64,000 bases of DNA from positions 1-64,000 of the forward strand of contig DASUGD010000271.1 in NCBI GenBank assembly GCA_036274195.1. Reading direction: 5' to 3'. A program made the position numbers and the translations under genes. The DNA is from JAJKIV01 sp036274195. Its GTDB lineage: Bacteria; Gemmatimonadota; Gemmatimonadetes; Gemmatimonadales; Gemmatimonadaceae. Under the pieces are notes generated by a model that was given only the letters and a program-made list of their open reading frames with translations, made no database searches and was not told the DNA's origin. Positions 18,459-26,840 of the stretch are shown here, piece after piece (the first letter of the stretch is position 1; every line of letters begins with the position of its first letter).

Positions 18459-19319
18459 GTGACACCCAAACCGGAGGCACTCGTGTATCTCCGTGAGAGC
18501 ACTCGAAGGAGCTCAGTCAAGGAGCCCTCCGCCATCGCCACTTCCACAGCGCCGCTCCAGGGCGTCGCCGAGCTCGCCAGCCAGAGTCGTTACGCTCGCC
18601 GCGGAATCGCGGCAGGCCCTGACACGATTCGCGTACTCCTCGTCGACGACCACGCGATCGTCCGTGAGGGGCTCCGTGCGCTCCTCAAGTCCGCACCGGA
18701 CATTCAGGTGGTGGGCGAGGCTGCCAACGGGGTCGAGGCGGTCGCTCTGGCCCGGAGGACTGCACCGGACGTCGTCGTCATGGATCTCGAAATGCCAGGC
18801 GGCAACGGTGACGAAGCGACGGTCGAGCTCTCACGTTTCGATCCGGCGCCGAAGGTCCTGATTCTCACGATGCACAAGGAGGAGGAGCGGCTCGTTCCGC
18901 TGCTCAAGGATGGTGCCCGAGGCTACCTGGCCAAGGACTGCGCCGACCAGGACCTGATCGACGGAATTCGTGTCGTCGCGTCGGGCGAATTCTTCGTGAG
19001 GCCTACGGTCGCGCGCATCCTCGCCGCCAAGGCCATCCAGCAGCGCACTGCGTCTCCAACCGACGAGCAGCGGAAGCTGTTCGAGACGCTGAGCCAGCGC
19101 GAGCGCGCCGTACTGCGGCACGTCGCCATGGGGTATAGCGGCGTGGAGATCGGCCGGATGCTGGGCATCACGCCGAAGACGATCGACACGTACAAGAACC
19201 GCATCGGTCAGAAGCTCGGCTTTACCCACCGCACCGATTACGTGCGCTTCGCGCTGCGTCTGGGGCTTCTCGGGGATGACGATGCGCGGGGTTCGCGCGA
19301 CGACGCTCGTCCTCTCTAG
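18459..19319 (+). CDS. NarL/FixJ-family two-component response regulator
   Basis: A 286-residue regulator. The receiver domain begins near residue 57 (IRVLLVDDHAIVREGLRAL) with phospho-acceptor Asp109 in VVVMDLEMPGGNG, LTMH and a conserved Lys in YLAKDC. The C-terminal LuxR-type helix-turn-helix reads LSQRERAVLRHVAMGYSG, then MLGITPKTIDTYKNR. No histidine kinase is nearby, so it is an orphan here. The first 55 residues are disordered, and a GTG at 18483 or later is possible as the true start. Its stop overlaps that of the convergent L,D-transpeptidase in a shared CTAG. It is the only two-component regulator in the island. Confidence 0.9.
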   Translation: MTPKPEALVYLRESTRRSSVKEPSAIATSTAPLQGVAELASQSRYARRGIAAGPDTIRVLLVDDHAIVREGLRALLKSAPDIQVVGEAANGVEAVALARRTAPDVVVMDLEMPGGNGDEATVELSRFDPAPKVLILTMHKEEERLVPLLKDGARGYLAKDCADQDLIDGIRVVASGEFFVRPTVARILAAKAIQQRTASPTDEQRKLFETLSQRERAVLRHVAMGYSGVEIGRMLGITPKTIDTYKNRIGQKLGFTHRTDYVRFALRLGLLGDDDARGSRDDARPL

Positions 19320-20989
19320 CGTCGCCCGGGAATCGACGGCAACGCGAATGCCTGCTCCAATGCGGCGTCACGCCCGTAGATGTCCGGGTAGAAGCTCACC
19401 AGCCCGTCGGCGTCCGCCACCGCAGTCGCGTACCACACGAGCACCGTGAGCGGGTCGGCAACCGACACGTGCACCGTGCGCGATCCGTGCATGAGCGAGT
19501 CGGTCACGGCCGGGTCGGACTGCGCCTGTCCCCGGAGGACGAGCGCGGCGAGCGTCGTCGGCCGCTCGACGCGGACGCAGCCGTGGCTGTAGTCGCGACG
19601 GCTGTTCGCGAACAGCGACCGCAGCGGCGTGTCGTGGAGAAAGACGTTGTACCGGTTCGGGAACACGAACTTGATGAAGCCTAACGCGTTCGCCGGGCCG
19701 GGCCGCTGGCGGATGCGCAGCTCGCCGGCGGCCACACGCGCCAGGTTTCGAGCGGTGGGTTCGAACGTGGCCGTCTCGGCGTCCGGCGCACCACGTTGCA
19801 CGATCTCGTACCCATCCTCGGCGAAGGACTCGGGCCGGCGCCGAACCATCGGGATCACCTCGGCGCGGGCGATGGTCGTCGGCACATCCCAGTACGGGCG
19901 GAAGACGACCTCGCGCATCGTCGCGGTGAACACGGGTGTCTCGTGCCGGCCGTCCGCCTGGCCGGCGATCACCTTCAACGAGAGCACCGGACGCTGGGCC
20001 GACGAGTCGTCCTCGAACACCTCCAGCCGAAACGCGGGGACGTTCACGACCGCATAACGAGTTGGCGCCTGCTTCGGCAGCCATCGCCATCGCTCGAGCG
20101 TGAGCTCGATCTGTCGGATGCGCTGCGCGAATGGCACGCGGAGCTCGCGCATGGTGGCAGGGCCGATGGCACCGTCGGCGTCGAGCCCGTGGCGCCGCTG
20201 AAAGCGGACGACGGCGGCGGCCAACGCGCTGTCGTATGCCGTGGACCCGGCCGCCGAGGCGCGTATCACGGTGTCGGCGGATGCCGAGTCGAGGTCGCCT
20301 GACGCCTGCAGCCATCGCGCGAGCGAGCCGACGTCGGCATACCGGTCGCCGACGTGGATGGTGGCGCGTGCGCGCTCGGGTGCGCGGAGGGTCGTGTCCC
20401 GGGCGAGCGCGCGGTAACGGGCGAGAGCGCGCTCCAGCGCGTGGTACCCCGCGTACGCGGGCGCCGCGGCCGTCACTACCGCCGGCACGTCCGGGGCGCG
20501 CGCGACCGCCACGACCCGCGCCGCCAGCTGGTCCGGATCGTTCACGTTAGGCGGAAGGTCGAAGCGGACGCTTGCCGGGTCGATGCGCCCGAATCGCAGG
20601 TCGGTGAGGAACCGTGCCATGGCACGGGTCAGCGCCACGTCGAACCGCGCAGCCTCGGTCCGGGATACCTCGGCCGTGAACGAGAGTATCCACAGCGCCG
20701 TGACGTCGTAGTCCTCGCTCACGAGGCCGTGCAGTTCTGCGGAGGCCAGCGCGCCGATGGCCGCGGATGCCTGGGCCGTGAGTCGGCCGTCGGGAAGACT
20801 CCAGAGCGGACGGCTGTCGGACGGCGAATAGATACGGGCCAACGCTGCCTGTTCCGCCGGGCGGTCGGTGGTTTCGCTGCGCTCGAGAACGAGCGCCCGC
20901 GCCGCAGCCGCAAACGGATCCGGCGTCTGCGCGCCAGCCAGGCGCACGGCCAGCGCCGTCACGATCGCTCCGCACCGGCACCGCCTCAT
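19316..20989 (-). CDS. L,D-transpeptidase, YcbB-like (murein cross-linking)
   Basis: A 557-residue exported enzyme that makes 3-3 cross-links in peptidoglycan or attaches proteins to it. After a short signal peptide (ALAVRLAGAQ) come an N-terminal helical scaffold domain, a peptidoglycan-binding domain (AVVRFQRRHGLDADGAIGPA, about residues 280-300) and a YkuD catalytic domain whose signature YSHGCVRVERP holds the active Cys. The order fits YcbB/LdtD-like proteins. I chose the ATG at 20989; upstream in-frame sequence is antisense to the Usp gene. Wall remodelling under stress is a plausible role. Confidence 0.88.
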   Translation of the reverse strand: MRRCRCGAIVTALAVRLAGAQTPDPFAAAARALVLERSETTDRPAEQAALARIYSPSDSRPLWSLPDGRLTAQASAAIGALASAELHGLVSEDYDVTALWILSFTAEVSRTEAARFDVALTRAMARFLTDLRFGRIDPASVRFDLPPNVNDPDQLAARVVAVARAPDVPAVVTAAAPAYAGYHALERALARYRALARDTTLRAPERARATIHVGDRYADVGSLARWLQASGDLDSASADTVIRASAAGSTAYDSALAAAVVRFQRRHGLDADGAIGPATMRELRVPFAQRIRQIELTLERWRWLPKQAPTRYAVVNVPAFRLEVFEDDSSAQRPVLSLKVIAGQADGRHETPVFTATMREVVFRPYWDVPTTIARAEVIPMVRRRPESFAEDGYEIVQRGAPDAETATFEPTARNLARVAAGELRIRQRPGPANALGFIKFVFPNRYNVFLHDTPLRSLFANSRRDYSHGCVRVERPTTLAALVLRGQAQSDPAVTDSLMHGSRTVHVSVADPLTVLVWYATAVADADGLVSFYPDIYGRDAALEQAFALPSIPGRR

Positions 20990-21005
20990 TGTCGGTCCCT
21001 CGGCC

Positions 21006-21974
21006 TTACTGACCCGCTGCAGCTCCGGCGGCAACTGTCGCGCGGTCGTCGCCAGCGGCCACCGCCGCCGGACGAAGCAGCAGGACCGATCCGTGTGTCC
21101 CTCGCAGGATCTTGTCCGCCGCGCTGCCGAAGACCCACCGGGCTGCGCGACGAGCGTGCGTGGTGAGCGCGACGAGGTCCGCCTTGTAGTCCAGTGCGGC
21201 TTCGACGATCGCAACCGCAGGACGCTCCGCGAAGCGGACGTCGACATCGACCTTTGCTCCGGGGCGGCGGGCCTCGAGCGACCGCGCGACGCGGTTCAGA
21301 TAGTCGTACGCCCGGGTCACGACTTCCTGGGTCGCCTCGTCGTCCGTCTTCCACGCGGAGGCCGCGTAGGCGTACGGGCGCAGTGGGATCATGGCCGGGC
21401 GCTCGACGCGAAGCAGGATGAAGCGGGCATTACCGCCGACTTCGGCCGCGTGCGTCAGGATCTCTTCAGCCTCCGAGGAACCATCCAGTGGAACGAGCAC
21501 GCGCTCGAAGCGTCCGGCCGGCGCGACCCCGTCGGCCTCGAGCGGTCTCACGAGCAGCACGGGAGCGTTTACCGTGCGGACGACGGCATCGGAAACGCTC
21601 CCGATCCACGCCCGGCTCAGGCCGGTGAGCCCGTGCGTGGTCATCACGATGAGATCGTGCGGCTCCGACGTTAGGCACTCCCTGATGGCCTCCGCCGCGC
21701 TCCCCGCCATCAGCGCCGTGCCGATCGGCACGGTCGTGCCTTGCCGCAAGCGAGCCGCGACGGCGTCGAGGTATTCCATCGCAGCCAGCTTGTCGCGCAC
21801 CCCCGGCTGCAGAAACGGCGGTGTCAGCTCGCTCGAGTACCGATAGTTGGCCGGATCCCAGGCGCGCATGAGCGTGACCTTGGCGTGAGATGCTTCGGCC
21901 GCGGTGAGCGCGACAGGTATTGCCTGCTCGGCGAATGGGGAGCCGTCGAGTGGAACGAGAATGGAGCTGTACAT
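21006..21974 (-). CDS. Tandem universal stress protein (UspA x2)
   Basis: A 322-residue protein with two UspA domains: domain one from the start (YSSILVPLDGSPFAEQAIPV) with DLIVMTTHGLTGLSRAWIGS, domain two from about residue 165 (RVLVPLDGSSEAEEILTHA) with DLVALTTHARRAARWVFGS. Both keep the G-x2-G-x9-G-like ATP loop fairly well, unlike the Usp at 16334. GAGGA precedes the ATG at 21974. It is the first of a minus-strand group with the hydrolase and esterase upstream. Confidence 0.9.
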   Translation of the reverse strand: MYSSILVPLDGSPFAEQAIPVALTAAEASHAKVTLMRAWDPANYRYSSELTPPFLQPGVRDKLAAMEYLDAVAARLRQGTTVPIGTALMAGSAAEAIRECLTSEPHDLIVMTTHGLTGLSRAWIGSVSDAVVRTVNAPVLLVRPLEADGVAPAGRFERVLVPLDGSSEAEEILTHAAEVGGNARFILLRVERPAMIPLRPYAYAASAWKTDDEATQEVVTRAYDYLNRVARSLEARRPGAKVDVDVRFAERPAVAIVEAALDYKADLVALTTHARRAARWVFGSAADKILRGTHGSVLLLRPAAVAAGDDRATVAAGAAAGQ

Positions 21975-22010
21975 GATATCCTCGCATCTTGCTATGCGGC
22001 TTCCCCTCAC

Positions 22011-22727
22011 TTACCAGCCGACGCTCTCGGCCCCCGCCGGAATCACTTTCTCGAGGTGCTCGACGAGCCACGCGCGCGCGCACGCCGCCACGGCCTCCAG
22101 TGCGCCGGGCTCCTCGAACAGATGCGACGCCCCGGGAACGATCTCGAGTCGGCGCGCACCGCGCAGCAGCGGCAGCGCATGTCGATTGAGCTTCAGCACC
22201 TCTGGATCGTTTTCTCCGACGATGAGGAGCGTCGGTACCTTGACCAGCGAGATGACGCTTTCTGCCAGATCCACCCGCCCGCCGCGCGAGACGATGGCCT
22301 TCACGCGATCAGGCCGTCGCACAGCCGCGAACAGGGCGGCTGCGGCGCCTGTGCTCGCACCGAAGAGCCCGATGGGCAGCATCCGGATCGACGGCTCCCG
22401 TGCGACCCAGTCCACGGCGTGAACGACGCGGCGGGCGAGCAGCTGAATGTCGAATCGGAGCTGACCGGTCTGCGCATCGAGCGCCGCTTCGTCGGGCGTC
22501 AGAAGATCCACCAGCAGCGTCGCCAGTCGGCCCCAGTTCAACTCCGAGGCGACCCACCGGTTGCGCCGACTCATGCGGCTGCTGCCGCTCCCGTGCGCGA
22601 AGATGACAATTCCGCGCGCACCAGCGGGAATCGTGAGGTCGGCGTGGATGATCGCCGTGCCGCACGCGATCTGGACCGCGTGCGTCGCCGTCAGCGGCTC
22701 GTGATCATGGTGTCTGGACGCGAACAT
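22011..22727 (-). CDS. Alpha/beta hydrolase, dienelactone-hydrolase-like
   Basis: A 238-residue cytoplasmic serine hydrolase. The oxyanion strand reads GIVIFAHGSGSSRMSRRN, the nucleophile elbow is GASTG, the acid is in VGENDPEVLKL and the His in GASHLFEEPG. Homologues are often next to, or fused with, phosphoribosyltransferases and Usp genes. GGAGG precedes the ATG. It lies 36 bp upstream of the Usp gene and 13 bp downstream of the esterase gene, so an operon is likely. The substrate is unknown. Confidence 0.85.
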   Translation of the reverse strand: MFASRHHDHEPLTATHAVQIACGTAIIHADLTIPAGARGIVIFAHGSGSSRMSRRNRWVASELNWGRLATLLVDLLTPDEAALDAQTGQLRFDIQLLARRVVHAVDWVAREPSIRMLPIGLFGASTGAAAALFAAVRRPDRVKAIVSRGGRVDLAESVISLVKVPTLLIVGENDPEVLKLNRHALPLLRGARRLEIVPGASHLFEEPGALEAVAACARAWLVEHLEKVIPAGAESVGW

Positions 22728-22740
22728 ACGACCTCCGTTG

Positions 22741-24147
22741 TCACACCCCGCTCGGATACGTCTCCGGCATCTCGCCCCGTTCCCAGGTGCCGGTCCGCTC
22801 GAGCGGTTCCACCGCGCGCGTGGTGTCGTAGTGCAGCACAGCGTCGAACTGGCGCGGCAGTACGGCGTGGAAGTAGTGACTCAGGCGCTCGGTCTCCGGC
22901 CGGTAGACGACGCCGATCGCGCGCTCGAGGCGGGGCGTCATGAGCGCGCGCTGCGCGTCGCTCGTCGTCGTCACGTCGAGCATGAAGCGGCGATACCCGA
23001 TCTCGTGGAATACCGCCTCGTAGCTGCCGTCGAGCGCCGGCCGAACGACCTTGCGCTCCGCCGGCAGGTCCCAGTCGCTCGCGGCGGTGACGGTCCCGTC
23101 GTAGGTCGTGAAGCCCACGAGTCTCGTGGTGGCGGGGTGCCTCGCACGCACGAGCTGGCCGACGTTCACCTCGCCGCGTGCGGCCATCTCCGTGGCGCGC
23201 GCGTCGCCCAGGTGAGAGTTATGGGCCCACACGACGATCCTGGCTGGTGCGTCCGCCGATCGGCGACCATCCCTGTCGAGAAAGCTCGCGAGCTGCTCGA
23301 GCGTTTCGGCCATGTGTCGGTCGCGGACGTTCCACGACAGCGCCGGACCCATGAACATCGCGCGGTAGTAGCGCTCGGCGTTGCGAACGAGCCGGGCGTT
23401 TTGCTCGGCGAAGAACAGCGCGTCGCGCGCCACTCGCCCGTCGCGCCGGGCGTATTCGTCCGCGGCGCGCTGGAGATCCACGAGCTGGTTGAGCACGGCC
23501 GTCTCGCAGCTCGGCGACAGCCCGAGCGTGGCCGCGTACCCGTAGGCCTGTGGCTCCGCGCCGAACGCGTCGAAGCACGCATAACGCGAGCGCGCCCGGG
23601 CCGCTGCGGCCGGGTCGACCGTGTCGAGGTACGCGAGCACCGCCGCCATCGACGCATGCAGGCTGTAGAGATCGAGTCCGTAGAAGCCCACACGACGGCT
23701 CGCGTCCCGTTGCGCGTCGTTGTGCGCCCGGAGCCATCCCACGAAGTCGAGGACGTCCGCGTTGCGCCACATCCACTGCGGGAAGCGCCTGAACCCGCCT
23801 AACGCCTCGGTGGCGTCGGCGTCGTCGCTCTCGCCCCGCACGAACCGGTTGACCCGGTACGCGTCCGGCCAGTCGGCCTCCACGGCTACCCCCATGAAAC
23901 CGCAGCCCGAGATCAGGCGCTTCGTGATCTCGGAGCGGATGCGGTAGAACTCGTGCGTGCCGTGCGACGCCTCGCCGATCAGGACAAAGCGGGCGTCGCG
24001 CGCGAGCTCGAGCAGCTCGTCGAAGTCCGACGGTTCCCCGGTGAGCGGTTGGACGTGCGCGGCGACGATGCGGGCCACCGCGGCATCGGCGGACACAGCC
24101 ACCGCGCCGTCACCAGGGATCCACGAGTTACGCGTCACGTCAGGCAT
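22741..24147 (-). CDS. Erythromycin-esterase-like protein
   Basis: A 468-residue member of the erythromycin esterase/EreA-like family, whose resistance members open macrolide lactones. Visible motifs are LIGEASHGTHEFYRIR (residues about 52-67, catalytic His), VEADWPDAYRVNRFVRG, FPQWMWRN, VGFYGLDLYSLHASM and VWAHNSHLGDARATEM. In Usp-rich islands the native role is unlikely to be macrolide resistance and the substrate is unknown. A G-rich ribosome site precedes the ATG. It lies between the hydrolase and Usp-DUF5335 genes. Confidence 0.88.
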   Translation of the reverse strand: MPDVTRNSWIPGDGAVAVSADAAVARIVAAHVQPLTGEPSDFDELLELARDARFVLIGEASHGTHEFYRIRSEITKRLISGCGFMGVAVEADWPDAYRVNRFVRGESDDADATEALGGFRRFPQWMWRNADVLDFVGWLRAHNDAQRDASRRVGFYGLDLYSLHASMAAVLAYLDTVDPAAAARARSRYACFDAFGAEPQAYGYAATLGLSPSCETAVLNQLVDLQRAADEYARRDGRVARDALFFAEQNARLVRNAERYYRAMFMGPALSWNVRDRHMAETLEQLASFLDRDGRRSADAPARIVVWAHNSHLGDARATEMAARGEVNVGQLVRARHPATTRLVGFTTYDGTVTAASDWDLPAERKVVRPALDGSYEAVFHEIGYRRFMLDVTTTSDAQRALMTPRLERAIGVVYRPETERLSHYFHAVLPRQFDAVLHYDTTRAVEPLERTGTWERGEMPETYPSGV

Positions 24148-24168
24148 GTGTCCCCCTTTCCCCCTCTG

Positions 24169-25488
24169 CTACGCTCCAATCATGACCAGCGTGTGACCGC
24201 CACCGTGCCGCAGCTCCAGCGCCTCGTTTCCGGTTCGCGGCTCGGTCGCCATCGCGACCGATTCGACCCTGGCGATCGAGTGCACGAGGTGCCGGCGCGC
24301 CTGCTTCGCATCGCCGAGCATGATTTCCACACGCTGGTCGTGCGGGTCGTAGGTCACGCCCATGAGCGCGCCACGCCCGAGCATCTGCGCGCCCAGCTCC
24401 GGATCGTCCACCTCGACGGCGACTCGCCGCCCCTTGTTGCGACGCGTGAAGTCATCCAGCGCGCCGGCCCACGCACTGGGCGCATCCGCGGTCGCGGTAC
24501 CCGTCATCCGGAGCCACAGGCCGAGTGACTCGGCTGCTGGCGGAGGTGGCGCCGCCAACACCGTCTGTGGCGCGGCGTGCAGGATGCTCGACGCGACGCT
24601 GCCGACCAGGAAGCGCTCGACGAATCGCGGACCGTGGGTCCCGACGGCAATGAGGTCGGCGTCGGAAGCGGCGGCGCCGGCGAGGATGCCGTCGATGTCG
24701 TCGCCCGTCCTGATGAGCGTCTCGATGGTAACGTCGTCAGGGACGTACGCGCGGAGCTCGTCCCGGAGACGGCCGAAGAGCGACTGGACAGCGTCGGCGG
24801 GATCGCGCCCTTGAGCGTCGCGCAGGGGCGCGTCAGCGAGGAACGGCGAAATCACGTGGAGCAACGTCACAGTCCCGCCGGCCGCAACGAGGAGCAGCGC
24901 CGCCTGCGCGGCTCGCACGCTGGCGGGCGAGAAATCGACTGCTACCACGATGCGCCGGGGCAGCACGGCAAAGCCCGGCGCCACGGACAGCACCGGAACG
25001 GTTGAAGCGCGCAGCACGCGCGCGGCGAGCTCACCGCCGATGATGCGATTCCCGCGTTGATGCGGTGCGGCGCCTACCACGATGAGCGACGCGTTTCGTT
25101 CCTGCGCGACCGCGGCGACCTCGTCGGCAATGCCGCCGAACCGTACGTGAACGGGCGGGACGCCGTCTACATCGGACTTCGCGACGTACTCGAGAATGGC
25201 TGCCGTCTGCGCCTCACGCCGGACGTCATCCACTTCCGGCACATACATGGGCACGCCCGCGATCGCATCTCCGTAAGCCAGCCGGAGCGGAAGGACGGAT
25301 ACGACCTCGAGCGGGACGTTCAGGTGGCGTGCAAGCAGCCGCGCCGCGATGACCGTTGCGCCACTCTTGCCCTTGCCGTCGGTCGCGAGGAGGATCGGGC
25401 CGCGGTGCGCCGGATTCACGCGGGGGGTCTGCGTCTGGGGCGACGGCACTCCGTCAGTCAGGGCGTCTTCTTGGGCGGTCGTGGACAT
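24169..25488 (-). CDS. Universal stress protein tandem fused to DUF5335
   Basis: A 439-residue fusion. Two UspA domains (GPILLATDGKGKSGATVIAA near residue 35; RIVVAVDFSPASVRAAQAAL near residue 180, ending DLIAVGTHGPRFVERFLVGS) are followed by a C-terminal DUF5335-like domain of about 100 residues (FTRRNKGRRVAVEVDDPELG, then VTYDPHDQRVEIMLGD). The fusion links DUF5335 to the stress system. The ATG at 25488 follows GAGG. The GTCGG-N7-CCGGC element lies 80 bp upstream in the 177-bp gap before the exporter genes. Confidence 0.85.
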   Translation of the reverse strand: MSTTAQEDALTDGVPSPQTQTPRVNPAHRGPILLATDGKGKSGATVIAARLLARHLNVPLEVVSVLPLRLAYGDAIAGVPMYVPEVDDVRREAQTAAILEYVAKSDVDGVPPVHVRFGGIADEVAAVAQERNASLIVVGAAPHQRGNRIIGGELAARVLRASTVPVLSVAPGFAVLPRRIVVAVDFSPASVRAAQAALLLVAAGGTVTLLHVISPFLADAPLRDAQGRDPADAVQSLFGRLRDELRAYVPDDVTIETLIRTGDDIDGILAGAAASDADLIAVGTHGPRFVERFLVGSVASSILHAAPQTVLAAPPPPAAESLGLWLRMTGTATADAPSAWAGALDDFTRRNKGRRVAVEVDDPELGAQMLGRGALMGVTYDPHDQRVEIMLGDAKQARRHLVHSIARVESVAMATEPRTGNEALELRHGGGHTLVMIGA

Positions 25489-25567
25489 CGCCTCACACTC
25501 GTTAGGGACCACGTGCACGATGCGTCGGTTCCCGTTTGGCGAGTGTCAGGGTCATGGCCGATTGTTC

Positions 25568-25584
25568 GTCGGGAATGCACCGGC
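25568..25584. promoter_or_regulatory. GTCGG-N7-CCGgC element upstream of Usp-DUF5335
   Basis: GTCGG-gaatgca-CCGGC matches the palindrome found before the DUF998, Hsp20 and P-type ATPase genes in 9 of 10 specified bases. It sits 80 bp from the start codon at 25488, the same distance class. Confidence 0.4.
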
Positions 25585-25665
25585 TTTCGGAGCAGCAGCG
25601 TGTCCGCGATTATCCGACACGCCCCCCGCGCTCGTGGCGCCTTGCGGGCGTCACGGTCCCCGAGT

Positions 25666-26838
25666 CTACCGAGCCCGCGTCACGCGCCGGCCATTCTCGA
25701 TTTGGTCGGACGGGAAAAGCACCACCTCGTCGCCCGCTCGCAGCCCGTCGAGCACCTGCGCACCCGTCGCGTTCTGTTCGCCAATCCGCACCCTCGCCAG
25801 CGTCGCGCGGCCGTCGCGAACCCGAAACACGGCCCAGTCCTGTTCCTGCCGGAACAGTGCGCTGACGGGGACGATCGTGACGTCCCGCCCCTCCCAGACG
25901 CCGATCCGCGTTTCGACGCGATAGCCGTCGCTGAGCCCGGCGGGCAGGTGCGGAAGGTCGACGACGATGTTGACGCGCTGTTCCTCGACGCCTAACGCCG
26001 ACACGCGGGTGAACGCCGCCGGCTCCACGCGTCGGACGCGACCCGTCAGGCTCTCCCCCTCGCCCCAGCTGTCGATCATGGCGATGGCGCCGGGCCGAAC
26101 GCGTGAGGCGTCGGACGAGAGCACATCCACCACGAGCTCGAGCGCGGCCGGGTCGCCGACCTCGACGATCGGCGTCCCGGCGGCGACCACGCGGTCACTC
26201 CGCTCGGGCACTCGCAGCACGCACCCGTCCGCGGGCGCACGGACGAGCACCCGAGTGTTGAGCTGGCCGCCACCCAGCGCTATCAGCGCCGCACGCGCCT
26301 GGTCCACGTCGGCGGCCGCCGCGCGCGCGCGCGCTTCGGCGGCAGCCAGGTCCTCCTCGCGAAGCCGCACGGTCAGCTGCGCCTCCTCGAGGTCGCGTTC
26401 GGCAAGCGCGCCGGCTCGGACGAGGCGATCGATCCGGCCCGCCGCTCGCCGCTCCTGCTCCAGCGTCGCGCGCGCCTGCCGGACTCGCGTCTCGGCGTCG
26501 CGCGTGAGCGACTGCGCGGCAGCGACGCGTGCAGTCGCCTGACGTACCGCCTGAGCATCCAGTGGTACCGGTGCGATACGCGCCACCACATCGCCGGCTC
26601 GCACAGGCGTACCTTCCGGGAGGTCGATCCGCTCGAGCCGCCCGGTCACCGGGGCAGTTACCGTGTACCGGTCGCGCACCCTCGTCTTGCCCTCGGCGTC
26701 TACCGTGACCTGCAGCGTTCCGCGCCTAACGGTTCCGATCTCGACCTCGAGCGGGGGCTCGCGGAGCGTCATCCAGCCGAGGATGCCCGCGAGCGCCGCG
26801 CTGCCCGCCCACATGAGAAACCTTCGTCTGATGCGCAT
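25666..26838 (-). CDS. HlyD-family membrane fusion protein
   Basis: A 390-residue periplasmic adaptor for an ABC exporter. It has one N-terminal membrane helix (LMWAGSAALAGILGWMTL), a biotinyl-lipoyl half (VTAPVTGRLERIDLPEGTPV), a long coiled-coil hairpin (about residues 95-200, Ala/Arg/Glu-rich), the second lipoyl half (RAPADGCVLRVPERSDRVV) and beta-barrel domains. It lies 2 bp downstream of the FtsX permease gene, which ends at 26841, so the three exporter genes form an operon. The substrate is unknown. Confidence 0.88.
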   Translation of the reverse strand: MRIRRRFLMWAGSAALAGILGWMTLREPPLEVEIGTVRRGTLQVTVDAEGKTRVRDRYTVTAPVTGRLERIDLPEGTPVRAGDVVARIAPVPLDAQAVRQATARVAAAQSLTRDAETRVRQARATLEQERRAAGRIDRLVRAGALAERDLEEAQLTVRLREEDLAAAEARARAAAADVDQARAALIALGGGQLNTRVLVRAPADGCVLRVPERSDRVVAAGTPIVEVGDPAALELVVDVLSSDASRVRPGAIAMIDSWGEGESLTGRVRRVEPAAFTRVSALGVEEQRVNIVVDLPHLPAGLSDGYRVETRIGVWEGRDVTIVPVSALFRQEQDWAVFRVRDGRATLARVRIGEQNATGAQVLDGLRAGDEVVLFPSDQIENGRRVTRAR

Positions 26839-26840
26839 GG

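Noticed and set aside
22741..24147. Macrolide resistance gene
   Set aside because: The protein is erythromycin-esterase-like, but the stress-island setting and broad family argue against a resistance role without assay data.
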